Positions 26,439 to 35,864 of a stretch of DNA of 64,000 nt are shown here, piece by piece (position 1 is the stretch's first letter; every line of letters begins with the position of its first letter). Location: the NCBI GenBank assembly GCA_013416445.1, contig JACCER010000013.1:47444-111443 (forward strand). Reading direction: 5' to 3'. The DNA is from Alcaligenaceae bacterium. GTDB taxonomy: Bacteria; Pseudomonadota; Gammaproteobacteria; Burkholderiales; Burkholderiaceae_B. A program made the translations under genes and the position numbers. The notes under the pieces were generated by a model, which ran no database searches, was not told the DNA's origin, and saw nothing but the letters and a program-made list of their open reading frames with translations.

Positions 26439-27449
26439 ATGCTCATTGGTTCCTGGTCTCTTCCCAACCCGGTTTTCGTCGCCCCCATGGCCGGCGTCAC
26501 TGATCGCCCCTATCGCAAATTATGCAAAATGCTCGGGGCGGGCTATGCCGTGTCTGAAATGGCGGCCAGCAATCCACGCCTGTGGGATAGTGTAAAAACG
26601 TCCCGACGCCTGGACCACGCTGGCGAAATCGACCCGGTTGCCGTGCAAATCGCCGGCTCCGACCCCGCCATGATGGCCGAGGCAGCCGTATTCAATGTGG
26701 GCAAAGGCGCCCGCATCATTGATATCAATATGGGCTGCCCAGTAAAAAAAGTATGCAGTGTTGCATCGGGTTCAGCGCTGTTGCGCGACGAAGACCGCGT
26801 TGCCCGCATTCTTGAAAGCGTAGTCAAGGCCTGCGAACCCCTGGGCGTGCCTGTAACGCTCAAGACACGCACCGGCTGGGATCGCGAGTCACGCAACGCG
26901 GTCAGAATCGGGCAATTGGCACAAGACACCGGTATTGCCGCCCTTACCCTGCATGGGCGCACGCGCTGCGACCTGTATCAGGGCGAGGCGGAATACGATA
27001 CGATACGTGCAGTAAAGCAGGCTCTGACAATTCCAGTAATTGCCAATGGGGATATCGATAGTCCCGAAAAAGCCAAATACGTATTAGAGTACACAGGTGC
27101 CGATGCCATTATGGTCGGGCGCGCAGCGCAGGGCAGGCCCTGGATATTCCGGGAAATCAGCCATTACCTGGCAACTGGCGCCCACTTGCCGCCGCCTACC
27201 TACGGCGAATTGCGCCATTGCCTGCTGGAACACCTTGAAGACCATTATCAGTTTTACGGGGAATACACAGGGGTGCGTTCGGCACGCAAGCATATAGGCT
27301 GGTATCTGGCCGATATGCCCGATGTCGACGAATTGCTGCCTGGCATCAACCAAATCAGCAATACCCGCGATCAAACCCTTGCCCTGGAACAATGGTTTGA
27401 TCGCCATCCACTCAACGAGCCAATTATGGCTCAGACGGCAAAGGCCTGA
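26439..27449 (+). CDS. dusB: tRNA-dihydrouridine synthase B
   Basis: FMN enzyme reducing specific uridines in the tRNA D-loop. It is 336 residues: NPVFVAPMAGVTDRPYRKLC at the N-terminus, AVSEMAASNPRLW, VQIAGSDPAMMAEAA, IIDINMGCPVKKV with the catalytic Cys of NMGCP, TLKTRTGWDRESRNAV, ALTLHGRTRCDLYQGEA, IPVIANGDIDSPEKAKYVLE and ADAIMVGRAAQGRPWIF. After the catalytic motif the usual KKVxRKLAGSAL reads KKVCSVASGSAL, a small departure. A strong GGAGG lies upstream. Followed by fis as in E. coli, where the two form one operon. Confidence 0.94.
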   Translation: MLIGSWSLPNPVFVAPMAGVTDRPYRKLCKMLGAGYAVSEMAASNPRLWDSVKTSRRLDHAGEIDPVAVQIAGSDPAMMAEAAVFNVGKGARIIDINMGCPVKKVCSVASGSALLRDEDRVARILESVVKACEPLGVPVTLKTRTGWDRESRNAVRIGQLAQDTGIAALTLHGRTRCDLYQGEAEYDTIRAVKQALTIPVIANGDIDSPEKAKYVLEYTGADAIMVGRAAQGRPWIFREISHYLATGAHLPPPTYGELRHCLLEHLEDHYQFYGEYTGVRSARKHIGWYLADMPDVDELLPGINQISNTRDQTLALEQWFDRHPLNEPIMAQTAKA

Positions 27450-27486
27450 AGCTATTGCCAGTCACAGAACATCATCACCAAGGATC

Positions 27487-27726
27487 ATGAGTCACACAAC
27501 CCCCCTAGAGCAGTCCGTGCGCGAGCAGCTCGAACGCTACTTCACCGATCTTGGCGAATCAGAGCCGCGCGACATGCTCGCCATGGTCATTACTTGCGTC
27601 GAGCGCCCGGTGCTGCAGGTTGCCCTTGAAAAGTCCCAAGGCAATCAGTCCAAGGCCGCCGAAATGCTGGGTATTACGCGCAGCACTTTGCGTAAAAAAC
27701 TGCTCGCTCATAACCTGCAACCCTAA
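27487..27726 (+). CDS. fis: Fis family nucleoid-associated DNA-binding protein
   Basis: A 79-residue homologue of Fis, the growth-phase factor that bends DNA and activates rRNA promoters. The C-terminal helix-turn-helix KSQGNQSKAAEMLGITRSTL then RKKLLAH is textbook Fis, and YFTDLGESEPRDMLAMVI corresponds to the dimerisation helices. It is shorter than E. coli Fis (98), as beta-proteobacterial Fis usually is. The ATG is preceded by AAGGATC. The dusB-fis order is conserved with E. coli; purH follows after 27 bp. Confidence 0.93.
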   Translation: MSHTTPLEQSVREQLERYFTDLGESEPRDMLAMVITCVERPVLQVALEKSQGNQSKAAEMLGITRSTLRKKLLAHNLQP

Positions 27727-27753
27727 CTCCCTCTAACTCCTAGATCTTTTATT

Positions 27754-29346
27754 ATGAAAATCCAGACTGCCTTACTCTCGGTTTCCGATAAAGCCGGCAT
27801 TGTTGAATTCGCCCAGGCATTGGCCCAGCGCGGCGTACGACTGCTGTCCACGGGCGGAACCGCCAAATTGCTGGCCCAGGCGGGCCTGACCGTAACCGAA
27901 GTCGCCACCCACACCGGTTCGCCGGAAATCCTGGATGGCCGGGTCAAAACCTTGCACCCTAAAATTCACGGCGGGCTGCTGGCGCGCCGCGATAGCGCAG
28001 AGCACCTAAAGACACTGGAAGAACATAATATCGACCGCATCGACATACTGGTCGTGAATCTGTATCCGTTTCGCGAAACCATCGCCAAGCCTGGCTGCAC
28101 CTTCGCTGACGCAGTGGAAAACATTGATATCGGCGGGCCAGCCATGCTGCGCGCCGCTGCCAAGAACCACGGCACGCCCGAAGGCGGTGTAACCGTGGTC
28201 ATAGACCCTGCCGACTACGAGCGTGTCCTGGCTGACATAGACGGCCCCGCCGGCCAGCCGTCTTATGGCCTGCGCCTGGAACTGGCCACCAAAACCTATG
28301 CCCATACCGCCGCCTACGATGGCGCCATCGCCGCCTATCTAAGTAGCCTGAGCACCCCTGAACCTGCCCAAGACCAGGCGCCTGAACGCAACCCATGGCC
28401 ACGCACCCTGACCGTGCAAATGCATCAGGAACAAACCCTGCGCTATGGCGAAAACCCGCATCAGGCGGCTGCATTCTATGTAGACCAGCCTGTCGGCACC
28501 GGGCTTCTGGGCAGCTATCGCCAGTTGCAGGGCAAAGAACTGTCTTACAACAATATCGCCGATGCCGATGCCGCCTGGGAATGCGTGCGCAGCTTCGAAA
28601 CCACCGCCTGCGTTATCGTCAAGCATGCCAACCCCTGCGGCGTGGCCATAGGCGACAGCTCCCTGCACGCTTACCAGCAGGCTTTCAAAACCGATCCAAC
28701 CTCGGCATTTGGCGGCATCATTGCCTTCAATCGCCCGGTCGACGCCGCCACTGCACAAGCTGTCAGCGGCCAGTTCGTCGAAGTGCTGCTGGCTCCCGCC
28801 TACACCCCTGAAGCATTGGCTTTGTTTGCCGCCAAAAAGAATGTGCGCGTGCTGCAAATCCCACAGGGCGATGCCCATAACGCCTTCGATGTAAAACGCA
28901 TAGGCGGTGGATGGCTGGTGCAAAACCCTGATAACTATCAGGTGCCACAAGACGCTTTCAAAGTCGTTACCACCCTGGCCCCCACTGAACAGCAAATGCA
29001 AGACTTGATGTTTGCCTGGAAGGTAGCCAAATACGTCAAGTCCAACGCCATCGTCTTTGTCGGCAATGGCATGACGCTAGGCGTAGGCGCTGGCCAAATG
29101 AGCCGTATCGATTCCGCCCGCATCGCATCCATCAAGGCGGAAAACGCCGGACTGACGCTGGCAAGCTCAGCGGTGGCCTCGGACGCCTTCTTCCCCTTTC
29201 GCGACGGCCTGGATGTCGTTGCCGATGCCGGCGCCAGCTGCGTGATCCAGCCGGGTGGCAGCGTACGCGACGACGAAGTCATCGCTGCCGCCAACGAACG
29301 GGGCATAGCCATGCTGTTCACCGGTACACGGCATTTCCGTCACTAA
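27754..29346 (+). CDS. purH: Bifunctional AICAR formyltransferase / IMP cyclohydrolase
   Basis: Catalyses the last two steps of de novo IMP synthesis. It is 530 residues. The N-terminal MGS/cyclohydrolase domain (1 to about 200) contains [60 protein letters not shown] and [17 protein letters not shown]. The C-terminal transformylase domain contains [32 protein letters not shown] (catalytic Lys-His), [40 protein letters not shown] and [20 protein letters not shown]. The stop overlaps the ruvC start (TAATG). Confidence 0.96.
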   Translation: MKIQTALLSVSDKAGIVEFAQALAQRGVRLLSTGGTAKLLAQAGLTVTEVATHTGSPEILDGRVKTLHPKIHGGLLARRDSAEHLKTLEEHNIDRIDILVVNLYPFRETIAKPGCTFADAVENIDIGGPAMLRAAAKNHGTPEGGVTVVIDPADYERVLADIDGPAGQPSYGLRLELATKTYAHTAAYDGAIAAYLSSLSTPEPAQDQAPERNPWPRTLTVQMHQEQTLRYGENPHQAAAFYVDQPVGTGLLGSYRQLQGKELSYNNIADADAAWECVRSFETTACVIVKHANPCGVAIGDSSLHAYQQAFKTDPTSAFGGIIAFNRPVDAATAQAVSGQFVEVLLAPAYTPEALALFAAKKNVRVLQIPQGDAHNAFDVKRIGGGWLVQNPDNYQVPQDAFKVVTTLAPTEQQMQDLMFAWKVAKYVKSNAIVFVGNGMTLGVGAGQMSRIDSARIASIKAENAGLTLASSAVASDAFFPFRDGLDVVADAGASCVIQPGGSVRDDEVIAAANERGIAMLFTGTRHFRH

Positions 29347-29891
29347 TGCGCATATTAGGGATAGATCCGGGTTTGCGGCGCACGGGCTTTGGCGTCATCG
29401 ATGCCCAGGGCATGCGCTTGCAATACGTGGCCAGTGGCACCATTGTGGTGCCGCCCGACCTACCCCTGGCACAGCGCCTGAAGGTCATCCTGGACAATAT
29501 CCGCAACATTGTGCAAGACACCCAGCCTACGGTGTCGGTGCTGGAAAAGGTGTTTGTAAACACCAACCCGGCATCAACGCTATTGCTGGGCCAGGCGCGG
29601 GGCGCAGCCATGTGCGCGCTGGCCGATAGCCTTCTTGATGTACACGAGTACACCGCGCTGCAGGTAAAAAAAGCAGTGGTGGGCAATGGGCATGCCGCCA
29701 AAGAACAGGTACAGAAAATGGTGCAGCATTTGCTCGCGCTAAACGGCCTGCCTGCAGCCGATTCGGCCGACGCCTTGGCTTGCGCGATTTGCCATGCACA
29801 CTGCTATCCCCTGACGCAACGCCTGAAAGACACTGGCCAGCTCAAGGCGAATCATGCCAGCCGAGTGCGCGGCGGGCGCCTGATCGGTTAA
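29346..29891 (+). CDS. ruvC: Holliday junction resolvase RuvC
   Basis: Cuts Holliday junctions moved by RuvAB. It is 181 residues: [20 protein letters not shown] has the first catalytic Asp (D7), [20 protein letters not shown] the catalytic Glu, and [18 protein letters not shown] the final acidic pair. It is translationally coupled to purH. ruvA follows on the same strand after 85 bp. Confidence 0.96.
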   Translation: MRILGIDPGLRRTGFGVIDAQGMRLQYVASGTIVVPPDLPLAQRLKVILDNIRNIVQDTQPTVSVLEKVFVNTNPASTLLLGQARGAAMCALADSLLDVHEYTALQVKKAVVGNGHAAKEQVQKMVQHLLALNGLPAADSADALACAICHAHCYPLTQRLKDTGQLKANHASRVRGGRLIG

Positions 29892-29976
29892 TTTTTCTTA
29901 TTCCATTTCCAGATCAAGCATGAACGCAAAGGCAAGGTGCACGTCGGGCCTGGAAATCGCATGAAAGGATAGTCAC

Positions 29977-30555
29977 ATGATAGGACGCATCACCGGCACA
30001 CTGCTGGAAAAAACACCCCCTGTTGTTTGTATCGACGTGGGTGGTGTTGGCTATGAAATCGACGTGCCCATGAGCACGCTTTACAACCTGCCGGAAACCG
30101 GCGCCACAGTGACTTTGCATACGCATCTGGCGGTGCGTGACGATGCGCATACCCTGTATGGCTTTGCCACCGCAGGCGAGCGCAGCGCTTTCCGGCTGCT
30201 GATCAAGGTGACCGGCATAGGGGCGCGTACCGCGCTGGCGGTATTGTCGGGCCTAACTGTGGAAGAGCTTGCAAGCGCCATCACGCAGCAGGAAACCGGC
30301 AGGCTGACGCGGGTTCCCGGCATAGGCAAGAAAACAGCCGAACGCCTGCTGCTGGAACTGCGCGGAAAGCTGGGCGCCGATTTTGGGGGCAGTTCGGGGG
30401 TGCCACATACGGCGGGCCGCGATGATATCCTGAACGCCTTGCTATCGCTGGGGTATTCGAATAATGAATCACAGGCGGCACTGAAGAACCTGCCCGAAGG
30501 GGTCGAGGTATCGGAAGGAATACGGTTGGCGCTGAAGTCGCTGGCGCGAGTATAA
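29977..30555 (+). CDS. ruvA: Holliday junction branch-migration subunit RuvA
   Basis: Binds four-way junctions as a tetramer and loads RuvB. It is 192 residues: OB-fold [20 protein letters not shown] then [19 protein letters not shown], helix-hairpin-helix motifs [19 protein letters not shown] and [20 protein letters not shown], and the RuvB-contacting domain [23 protein letters not shown]. Unusually it is not followed by ruvB but by a gene on the opposite strand. Confidence 0.96.
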   Translation: MIGRITGTLLEKTPPVVCIDVGGVGYEIDVPMSTLYNLPETGATVTLHTHLAVRDDAHTLYGFATAGERSAFRLLIKVTGIGARTALAVLSGLTVEELASAITQQETGRLTRVPGIGKKTAERLLLELRGKLGADFGGSSGVPHTAGRDDILNALLSLGYSNNESQAALKNLPEGVEVSEGIRLALKSLARV

Positions 30556-30589
30556 GCACGCCTGGCGGCATAGAGCGTTTGGTGTCGGA

Positions 30590-31555
30590 CTAGGCTTGTA
30601 AAAACCCTGCATAAGCCGATAAATCGACATTACCACCGCTTAACAAAACACCAATACGCTGCCCTTTTACGGGGACAGCCTCATTGAATGCCGCCGCCGC
30701 ACCCAAGCAACCCGTAGGTTCGACCACGATTTTCATGCGTGTTGCAAAAAACCGCATGGCCTCTACCAACTGTTCGTCGGTAACAGTAAGAATATCACGC
30801 GCATATTGTTTGATAATGGGGAAAGTCAGCTTGCCCAAACCCTGGGCAAGCGCGCCATCGGCAATGGAATTGGGTGGCGCAATATGCACGATTTCGCCCT
30901 TACGAAACGACTGCTGGCCGTCGTTGCCAGCCAGTGGCTCAACACCGTAAACAGCGCAGTCCGGACTTAGCGCCTGTGCCGCCAGCAGCGAACCTGACAA
31001 CAGCCCGCCCCCACCCATGGGAATAAACAAGGCGTCCAGTGGGCCGACATCTTCCAGGAATTCTTTCACTGCCGTGCCCTGTCCTGCAATGACATCAGGA
31101 TGATCATACGGAGGAATCAGGGTCAAGCCTTGTTCTTGCACCAATGACTGGGCGATCTGTTCACGGTCTTCGGTTTGACGGTCGTAGCTGACGATGCGAG
31201 CGCCATAACCACGAGTAGCGGCCACTTTAGCCTCTGGCGCATCGTGCGGCATGACAATGGTGGCCGCCACGCCCAACAGTTTTGAAGCCAGCGCAATAGC
31301 CTGGGCATGATTGCCGGATGAAAAAGCCACCACACCCGCCTTGCGCTGCTCGGCCGAAAGATTTGCGACTGCGTTATAGCCGCCGCGAAACTTGAATGCG
31401 CCTATGCGCTGCAGGTTTTCGCATTTAAAAAACACCTGGGCGTCCAGGCGTCTGTTCATGGTCAAGGAAGTCAGCACAGGAGTGCGGTGCGCCATTTTGC
31501 CAAGCACTTTGCTGGCAGCCACCAGATCATCGTATACGGGTATGCGAGTAGTCAT
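30590..31555 (-). CDS. PLP-dependent threonine/serine dehydratase family enzyme
   Basis: A 321-residue fold-type II PLP enzyme. The PLP lysine is in IGAFKFRGGYNAV (about residue 55), followed by VVAFSSGNHAQAIALASKLL (SSGNHAQ phosphate-contact loop), ATIVMPHDAPEAKVAATRGY, IPPYDHPDVIAGQGTAVKEF, the glycine loop DALFIPMGGGGLLSGSLLAA and PTGCLGAAAAFNEAV. The length equals that of catabolic threonine dehydratase, serine racemase and hydroxyaspartate ammonia-lyase; no C-terminal ACT domain, so not biosynthetic IlvA. Substrate cannot be told. It starts at the ATG of MTTRIPVYDD behind GGATGGAG; an ATG five codons up is less likely. It separates ruvA from ruvB. Confidence 0.85.
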   Translation of the reverse strand: MTTRIPVYDDLVAASKVLGKMAHRTPVLTSLTMNRRLDAQVFFKCENLQRIGAFKFRGGYNAVANLSAEQRKAGVVAFSSGNHAQAIALASKLLGVAATIVMPHDAPEAKVAATRGYGARIVSYDRQTEDREQIAQSLVQEQGLTLIPPYDHPDVIAGQGTAVKEFLEDVGPLDALFIPMGGGGLLSGSLLAAQALSPDCAVYGVEPLAGNDGQQSFRKGEIVHIAPPNSIADGALAQGLGKLTFPIIKQYARDILTVTDEQLVEAMRFFATRMKIVVEPTGCLGAAAAFNEAVPVKGQRIGVLLSGGNVDLSAYAGFLQA

Positions 31556-31615
31556 ATGAGTATGCTCCATCCTAAAATCAAATAAAAACATTGGTCGATA
31601 TGGCTACGTAGCCAC

Positions 31616-31641
31616 GTCAGATTATGCTTCGCCAATCCGAC
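31616..31641. repeat. REP-like palindrome
   Basis: gtcagattatgcttcgccaa followed by tccgac: a shorter, slightly diverged member of the same family, in the divergent gap between the dehydratase and ruvB. Confidence 0.5.
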
Positions 31642-31743
31642 ACCTAGTACGTTTTTTAAATTATGCTGCAGCCATTGTAAGCCTGCTCAGCAGTCGTATA
31701 GTAGAGTACGATAAGCACTGTAAATATAATCAGCATAAATTCC

Positions 31744-32808
31744 ATGGCCATACATTCCGATTCACTCACCAGCCTAGCCGCCGTCGAGCGCATTGTTGCG
31801 CCGCAAAGCGCCTCACCCAACGAAGACTCCGTAGAACGCGCCCTGCGGCCCCGTGCGCTGGGTGAATACATAGGGCAGCACCGGGTGCGCGAACAACTAG
31901 AAATTTTTATTGCCGCCGCAAAAAACCGAGGCGAGGCACTGGACCACGTTTTGCTGTTTGGCCCCCCCGGCCTGGGTAAAACCACACTGGCCCATATTGT
32001 TGCGCACGAAATGGGCGTGCAGTTACGCCAAACATCAGGGCCTGTACTAGAACGCCCAGGCGATCTCGCCGCCCTGCTGACCAATCTTGAAAAAAACGAT
32101 GTATTGTTCATAGACGAAATCCACCGCTTGTCACCCGTGGTAGAAGAAATACTATACCCAGCGCTGGAAGACTTCCAAATCGACATCCTCATCGGAGAAG
32201 GCCCAGCCGCTCGCAGCGTAAAAATCGACCTGCAACCTTTTACCCTGGTAGGGGCCACAACCCGCGCGGGCATGCTCACCAACCCCTTGCGCGACCGTTT
32301 CGGTATCGTATCGCGTCTCGAGTTCTACAACGCTGAAGACCTTACCCATATCGTCAAACGCAGCGCACACTTGCTGAACGCCGAAACCACCCCTGATGGC
32401 GCAGCAGAAATCGCCCGCCGCGCCAGGGGCACGCCACGCATTGCCAACCGCCTGCTGCGCCGGGTACGCGACTACGCCGAAGTCAAAGCCGACGGCCGCA
32501 TCGACGTTGCCGTTGCCGGCGCGGCGCTTGCCATGCTGGAAGTCGACCCCCAAGGGCTAGACCTGATGGACCGCAAGCTGCTCGAAGCCATCATCCACAA
32601 ATTCGACGGCGGCCCCGTAGGCGTAGACAGCCTGGCCGCCGCCATCGGCGAAGAACGCGACACCATAGAAGATGTCATCGAACCCTTCCTGATACAGCAC
32701 GGCTACCTGCAGCGCACCCCGCGCGGGCGCATCGCTACCCAAACCACTTGGCGCCACCTGGGCCTCACCCCGCCAAAACCCGCCGGCAGCGTCGATTTAT
32801 TTGAATGA
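31744..32808 (+). CDS. ruvB: Holliday junction branch-migration ATPase RuvB
   Basis: AAA+ motor driving branch migration with RuvA. It is 354 residues: [20 protein letters not shown] at the N-terminus, Walker [20 protein letters not shown] near residue 76, [20 protein letters not shown] (Walker B), [19 protein letters not shown] (sensor 1 and arginine finger region), [20 protein letters not shown] (sensor 2) and winged-helix DNA-binding tail [15 protein letters not shown]. It probably has its own promoter in the divergent 31556-31743 gap, because ruvA lies behind a gene in the opposite direction. Confidence 0.96.
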   Translation: MAIHSDSLTSLAAVERIVAPQSASPNEDSVERALRPRALGEYIGQHRVREQLEIFIAAAKNRGEALDHVLLFGPPGLGKTTLAHIVAHEMGVQLRQTSGPVLERPGDLAALLTNLEKNDVLFIDEIHRLSPVVEEILYPALEDFQIDILIGEGPAARSVKIDLQPFTLVGATTRAGMLTNPLRDRFGIVSRLEFYNAEDLTHIVKRSAHLLNAETTPDGAAEIARRARGTPRIANRLLRRVRDYAEVKADGRIDVAVAGAALAMLEVDPQGLDLMDRKLLEAIIHKFDGGPVGVDSLAAAIGEERDTIEDVIEPFLIQHGYLQRTPRGRIATQTTWRHLGLTPPKPAGSVDLFE

Positions 32809-32821
32809 ATACAAATCGCAG

Positions 32822-32854
32822 GTCGGATTAGCGCCGCCAGGCGCGTAATCCGAC
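32822..32854. repeat. REP-like palindrome, best-conserved copy
   Basis: gtcggattagcgccgccagg then cgcgtaatccgac. The arms gtcggatta...taatccgac are perfect complements over 9 bp, with further GC pairing inside. It sits between the convergent ends of ruvB and recQ. Confidence 0.75.
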
Positions 32855-32857
32855 GGG

Positions 32858-34672
32858 CTACCCTCTGACGCACCGCAACAACTCTTCCCCATATGCCTCA
32901 AGCTTTCTCACCCCCACGCCGCTAATCCCACCCAAATCCTCCAGGGACTCAGGACAAGTCAGGGCAATCTCGCGCAAGGTTGCATCGTGAAAGATCACAT
33001 AGGCCGGTACGCCATGGCTGCGCGCCACTTCGGATCGCCAGGTCCGCAAAATATCAAAACGCGCCTGCGCCTCACCCGGCAATACAATCGCCTCCTTGGT
33101 GCGCGCGCTGGCTGATCGTGAATTACGTGCTTTCTTCTCGGGCTCACGGCGAAACATCAGGGTATGCTCACCCTTCAACACTGCCCGGCTGGCCTCCGTC
33201 AGGGCCAAAGTGCCATAACCTTCGTTGTCCACCGCCAGCAAGCTTTGCGCCAGCAACTGACGCAACACCCCGCGCCACGCCTGCTCGGACAAATCGGCGC
33301 CTATTCCAAAAACTGTCATCGAGTCGTGCTCATATTGCTTGACCCTGTCAGTAGGCTTGCCGCGCAAAATATCGATCAAATGCCCAGCGCCAAAACGCTG
33401 CCCACGCTCACGCCACAAACGATACACCGCCGACAATATTTTCTGCGATGCCACCGTTCCATCCCAGGCCTCCGGCGGCTCCAGGCAAGTGTCGCAATTG
33501 CCGCAAGGCGCCAAGGTTTGCTCAAAATAAGCCAACAGGCGCTCACGCCGACAAGTGACGGTTTCACATAGCCCAAGCATGGCATCGAGCTGTGCACCAA
33601 GGCGCCGCCTGAAGGCGTCATCACCTGCTGACTCATTGATCATACGCCGCTGCTGCACCACATCTTGCAGGCCATAAGCCAGCCAGGCTGTTGCTGGCAG
33701 CCCATCGCGCCCCGCCCGCCCAGTTTCCTGGTAATAGCCCTCGACTGACTTAGGCAAATCGATATGCGCCACAAAGCGCACATCAGGCTTGTTCACCCCC
33801 ATGCCAAACGCAATCGTGGCCACCATGACCATGCCCTCCTCCCGCAAAAAACGCGCCTGATTGGCGGCACGCACGGAAGGATTCAGGCCCGCATGGTAAG
33901 GCAATGCCGCAATGCCGTGCTGACAAAGAAAATCGGCGGTTTCCTCAACCCTGGCCCGTGACAGGCAATACACAATCCCGCAATCACCCTGATGCTCGGC
34001 CTGGATAAAAGCCAGCAACTGCCGCCTGACTTCATTTTTTTCAATGATGCGATAACGGATGTTGGGCCGGTCGAAACTAGCCACAAAATGAGGCGCACCA
34101 TTCAGCGTCAGGCGCTCGGCAATCTCGCGTCGCGTAACGGCGGTGGCTGTCGCCGTCAGGGCAAGACGCGGCACCTCGGGCCAGCGTTCATGCAAAATCG
34201 ACAGACCCAGGTATTCCGGGCGGAAATCATGCCCCCATTGCGACACGCAATGTGCCTCGTCGATAGCAAACAGCGAGACATGCCCATTGGACAACAGTTC
34301 CAGGCAGCGGTCGGTCAGCAGCCTTTCAGGGGCCACATAAAGCAGATCGAGCTGGCCGCTTAAAAAAGCCTGCTCGACATCGCGCGAAGTGCGCCAGTCT
34401 TGTGATGAATTAAGAAAAGCCGCACGCACGCCCAGCTCAAGCAAGGCGTCGACCTGATCCTGCATAAGCGCGATCAGTGGGGAAATAACGACACCCGTGC
34501 CAGGGCGCACCAAGGCGGGTATCTGATAACAAAGCGACTTTCCGCCGCCAGTCGGCATGAGCACCAAGGCATCGCCGCCCTGCACGACATGCTCGATTAT
34601 GGCCTGCTGATCACCACGAAAGGAATCGTAGCCAAAGACTTGCTGCAGTGTTTCTAAAGACGAAATAGACAT
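32858..34672 (-). CDS. recQ: ATP-dependent DNA helicase RecQ
   Basis: 3'-5' helicase of the RecF recombination pathway. It is 604 residues: [18 protein letters not shown] (motif 0), [20 protein letters not shown] (Walker A), [20 protein letters not shown] (DEAH and aromatic loop), [39 protein letters not shown] and [20 protein letters not shown] (motif VI). The zinc-binding cysteines are in [20 protein letters not shown] then CGNCDTC, followed by a winged helix and C-terminal HRDC ([20 protein letters not shown]). An Arg/Ser-rich linker ([20 protein letters not shown]) joins the last two domains. Confidence 0.95.
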   Translation of the reverse strand: MSISSLETLQQVFGYDSFRGDQQAIIEHVVQGGDALVLMPTGGGKSLCYQIPALVRPGTGVVISPLIALMQDQVDALLELGVRAAFLNSSQDWRTSRDVEQAFLSGQLDLLYVAPERLLTDRCLELLSNGHVSLFAIDEAHCVSQWGHDFRPEYLGLSILHERWPEVPRLALTATATAVTRREIAERLTLNGAPHFVASFDRPNIRYRIIEKNEVRRQLLAFIQAEHQGDCGIVYCLSRARVEETADFLCQHGIAALPYHAGLNPSVRAANQARFLREEGMVMVATIAFGMGVNKPDVRFVAHIDLPKSVEGYYQETGRAGRDGLPATAWLAYGLQDVVQQRRMINESAGDDAFRRRLGAQLDAMLGLCETVTCRRERLLAYFEQTLAPCGNCDTCLEPPEAWDGTVASQKILSAVYRLWRERGQRFGAGHLIDILRGKPTDRVKQYEHDSMTVFGIGADLSEQAWRGVLRQLLAQSLLAVDNEGYGTLALTEASRAVLKGEHTLMFRREPEKKARNSRSASARTKEAIVLPGEAQARFDILRTWRSEVARSHGVPAYVIFHDATLREIALTCPESLEDLGGISGVGVRKLEAYGEELLRCVRG

Positions 34673-34675
34673 GTG

Positions 34676-35824
34676 CTAATTAATGGGTACTGAAAAACGG
34701 ATACCCACATCATAGTCGCCAGTGACTAACTGACGTTCTGCCTGCAGGCCGATGCGCAGATTCGGGCTATACCAAAACTGCTGCGTAAAACCGAAACGGC
34801 GCTGCACGTCGCCCATGGACGAGCGGGAATTCTCGTATGTTCCGGCCAGATCTCCCCAGCGCCCCAAAGGGATGGTCGCGATAAGCCGGTCGCGTACGCC
34901 GCCCACAGACGCAGCGGCATCCTGATAACGGCTAAGGTCGACAAAACCCGGCGTATAGCTTTCTTTTACCCACGACAAGCGCAAATCATCAAGCACATCG
35001 ACATCGTATACAGCCTGATAGCGCCAGCCATTTTGCTCGCCATAACTGGCCCTGGCCACCCCCGCGCTCCAGGCGCCCCAGCCCTGGGTTTTATAGCGCC
35101 CGCCCAGGCCGGTGGTCAGCAGGTCAGGCGCCATCTCGAGCTGCGATTCCAGCACCAGTTGGCGATCCAGCCTGTAGCTGACCACGGCATTGCTGGCGGT
35201 TGGACCGTAAACCAGATCGCCCTGCGTCTGAGGCGGAGAATAATCCAGTGCACCCACCGCCATCGAATACCGCCAAGCGCTGGCATCGCTGGAGTTTGCC
35301 AGGGAAGACTGTGTAACACTGATGCCACCCAGACGCACTGCATTGCCCCAGGCGGGCACGGCCATGGCATCACTGCCAAGGGTAATGCCCAGCCCATGCT
35401 CGCCAGCGTAGCGCCAGTTGCTGGAACCTAAGGTCCAGGGGGCTCGCGACGGCGCCGACAACCAGGCGCTGCTCATGCGTCGGGCTCCACGCCGTCGCCA
35501 GCCGCGCAAGCCCGGCGAGTCAAGCCTAGCCTTCTGCTCACGCCAAAGTCCAAAATTGCCTGATTCCCAGAAAAGGTCAAAAGCAACATCAGTCATTGCC
35601 GCGTCATCAGGAGGCAACTCTGCATAAAACATGGCGCCGAGATCAGCAGGAGCCGGCAAAGCTACCGGCGCCCGCAGCTCGATGGGTGGGACGGAATACA
35701 GTTTAACGGGAGCAATATCGCTTAGCACGGGGCCCGTACCACCACCAGCCGCGTAAGCACATGACCAAGCCGCGCACCCTGCAAGCACGCTGCCCAAAAC
35801 TTGAATAACAGCAAGTAACCTCAT
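34676..35824 (-). CDS. Putative outer-membrane beta-barrel protein of unknown family
   Basis: A 382-residue predicted exported protein: signal peptide MRLLAVIQVLGSVLAGCAAW with cleavage near CAYAAGGG, a proline-rich section (VKLYSVPPIELRAPVALPAP), then alternating strands rich in aromatics and small residues (YSMAVGALDY, VVSYRLDRQLVLESQLEM, DLRLSWVKESYTPGFV, FGFTQQFWYSPNLRIGLQAE), closing with YDVGIRFSVPIN. I recognise no family; the late region faintly recalls fimbrial usher barrels. The frame is open upstream, but an intrinsic terminator for the ClC gene overlaps the next in-frame ATG, so translation most likely begins here. It ends 3 bp before recQ. Confidence 0.6.
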   Translation of the reverse strand: MRLLAVIQVLGSVLAGCAAWSCAYAAGGGTGPVLSDIAPVKLYSVPPIELRAPVALPAPADLGAMFYAELPPDDAAMTDVAFDLFWESGNFGLWREQKARLDSPGLRGWRRRGARRMSSAWLSAPSRAPWTLGSSNWRYAGEHGLGITLGSDAMAVPAWGNAVRLGGISVTQSSLANSSDASAWRYSMAVGALDYSPPQTQGDLVYGPTASNAVVSYRLDRQLVLESQLEMAPDLLTTGLGGRYKTQGWGAWSAGVARASYGEQNGWRYQAVYDVDVLDDLRLSWVKESYTPGFVDLSRYQDAAASVGGVRDRLIATIPLGRWGDLAGTYENSRSSMGDVQRRFGFTQQFWYSPNLRIGLQAERQLVTGDYDVGIRFSVPIN

Positions 35825-35831
35825 TGAAACC

Positions 35832-35852
35832 AAAAAGCCCGGTTTATCGGGC
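35832..35852 (-). terminator. Intrinsic terminator after the ClC gene
   Basis: On the minus strand gcccg-ataaac-cgggc is followed by ttttt: a short GC stem plus a T-run, 13 bp after the ClC stop codon and just before the beta-barrel gene. Confidence 0.65.
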
Positions 35853-35864
35853 ATTAATAAAAAC

